NCBI GenBank assembly: GCA_964022115.1
Contig: CAXIBC010000046.1
Span: 1 to 23,036 of the forward strand
Origin: Oleispira sp964022115
GTDB lineage: Bacteria; Pseudomonadota; Gammaproteobacteria; Pseudomonadales; Oceanobacteraceae
DNA length: 23,036 nucleotides
Reading direction: 5' to 3'
Under the pieces are notes generated by a model, which ran no database searches, was not told the origin of the DNA, and was given only the letters and a program-made list of their open reading frames with translations. The position numbers and the translations under genes are program-made. Of this stretch, positions 22,987 through 23,036 are shown in pieces. Position 1 is the stretch's first letter; the number at the start of each line of letters is the position of its first letter.

Positions 22987-23036
22987 GTGGCTGCTCTTAG
23001 GTCTAGCCTGCGCCGTATAAACTATCTTGCATGTGT

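Overview
The window is a chromosomal stretch of about 23 kb with moderately low GC, and its genes are those of an aerobic, fatty-acid- and amino-acid-degrading gammaproteobacterium. The combination of a complete LiuR-controlled leucine/isovalerate operon, a high-molecular-weight FabG next to a FadI-like thiolase, and queC/queE beside argG suggests a marine, Oceanospirillales-type organism. That placement is an inference from gene content and base composition; no rRNA or other strict marker is present. I see no tRNA or rRNA gene, IS element, integrase, phage gene, CRISPR array or toxin system.

Layout, left to right. (1) 1-2636, minus strand: a periplasmic NMT1/TauA-type binding protein followed after 8 bp by a membrane-anchored PAS-GGDEF diguanylate cyclase that runs off the left edge. 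The pair has no permease or ATPase between the two genes and may be a ligand-sensing c-di-GMP module. (2) 2725-6015: a terminator, then a minus-strand high-molecular-weight FabG (3-ketoacyl reductase) divergent from a plus-strand thiolase, with a dyad-rich 378 bp region between them. (3) 6020-9276, minus: a PLP fold-III racemase/aldolase-like enzyme, a DUF819 membrane protein and a short-chain dehydrogenase, tightly spaced. (4) 9374-16591, minus: liuR-liuA-liuB-liuC-liuD-liuE, the full set from isovaleryl-CoA to acetoacetate plus acetyl-CoA, with a 16-bp perfect palindrome upstream of liuR that fits the LiuR operator. (5) 16812-17980, plus: a small one-helix protein of unknown function and a glutathione S-transferase, with a probable frameshifted small gene on the opposite strand between them. 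(6) 18063-21475, minus: queC-queE (preQ0 synthesis), then a divergent crotonase and a secreted metallo-beta-lactamase-fold hydrolase. (7) 21690-22913, plus: argG, with a clear terminator.

Functionally, the liu operon, FabG/thiolase pair and extra crotonase form a concentration of acyl-CoA chemistry. The queuosine genes, argG and the c-di-GMP module appear unrelated to it.

The most unusual signal is not a gene. At least five CDSs of different families (fabG, thiolase, DUF819, GST, argG) end in short tandem duplications of 14-18 bp that include the stop codon. In each case at least one further in-frame stop lies just downstream; where the period is a multiple of three, the copies themselves supply it.
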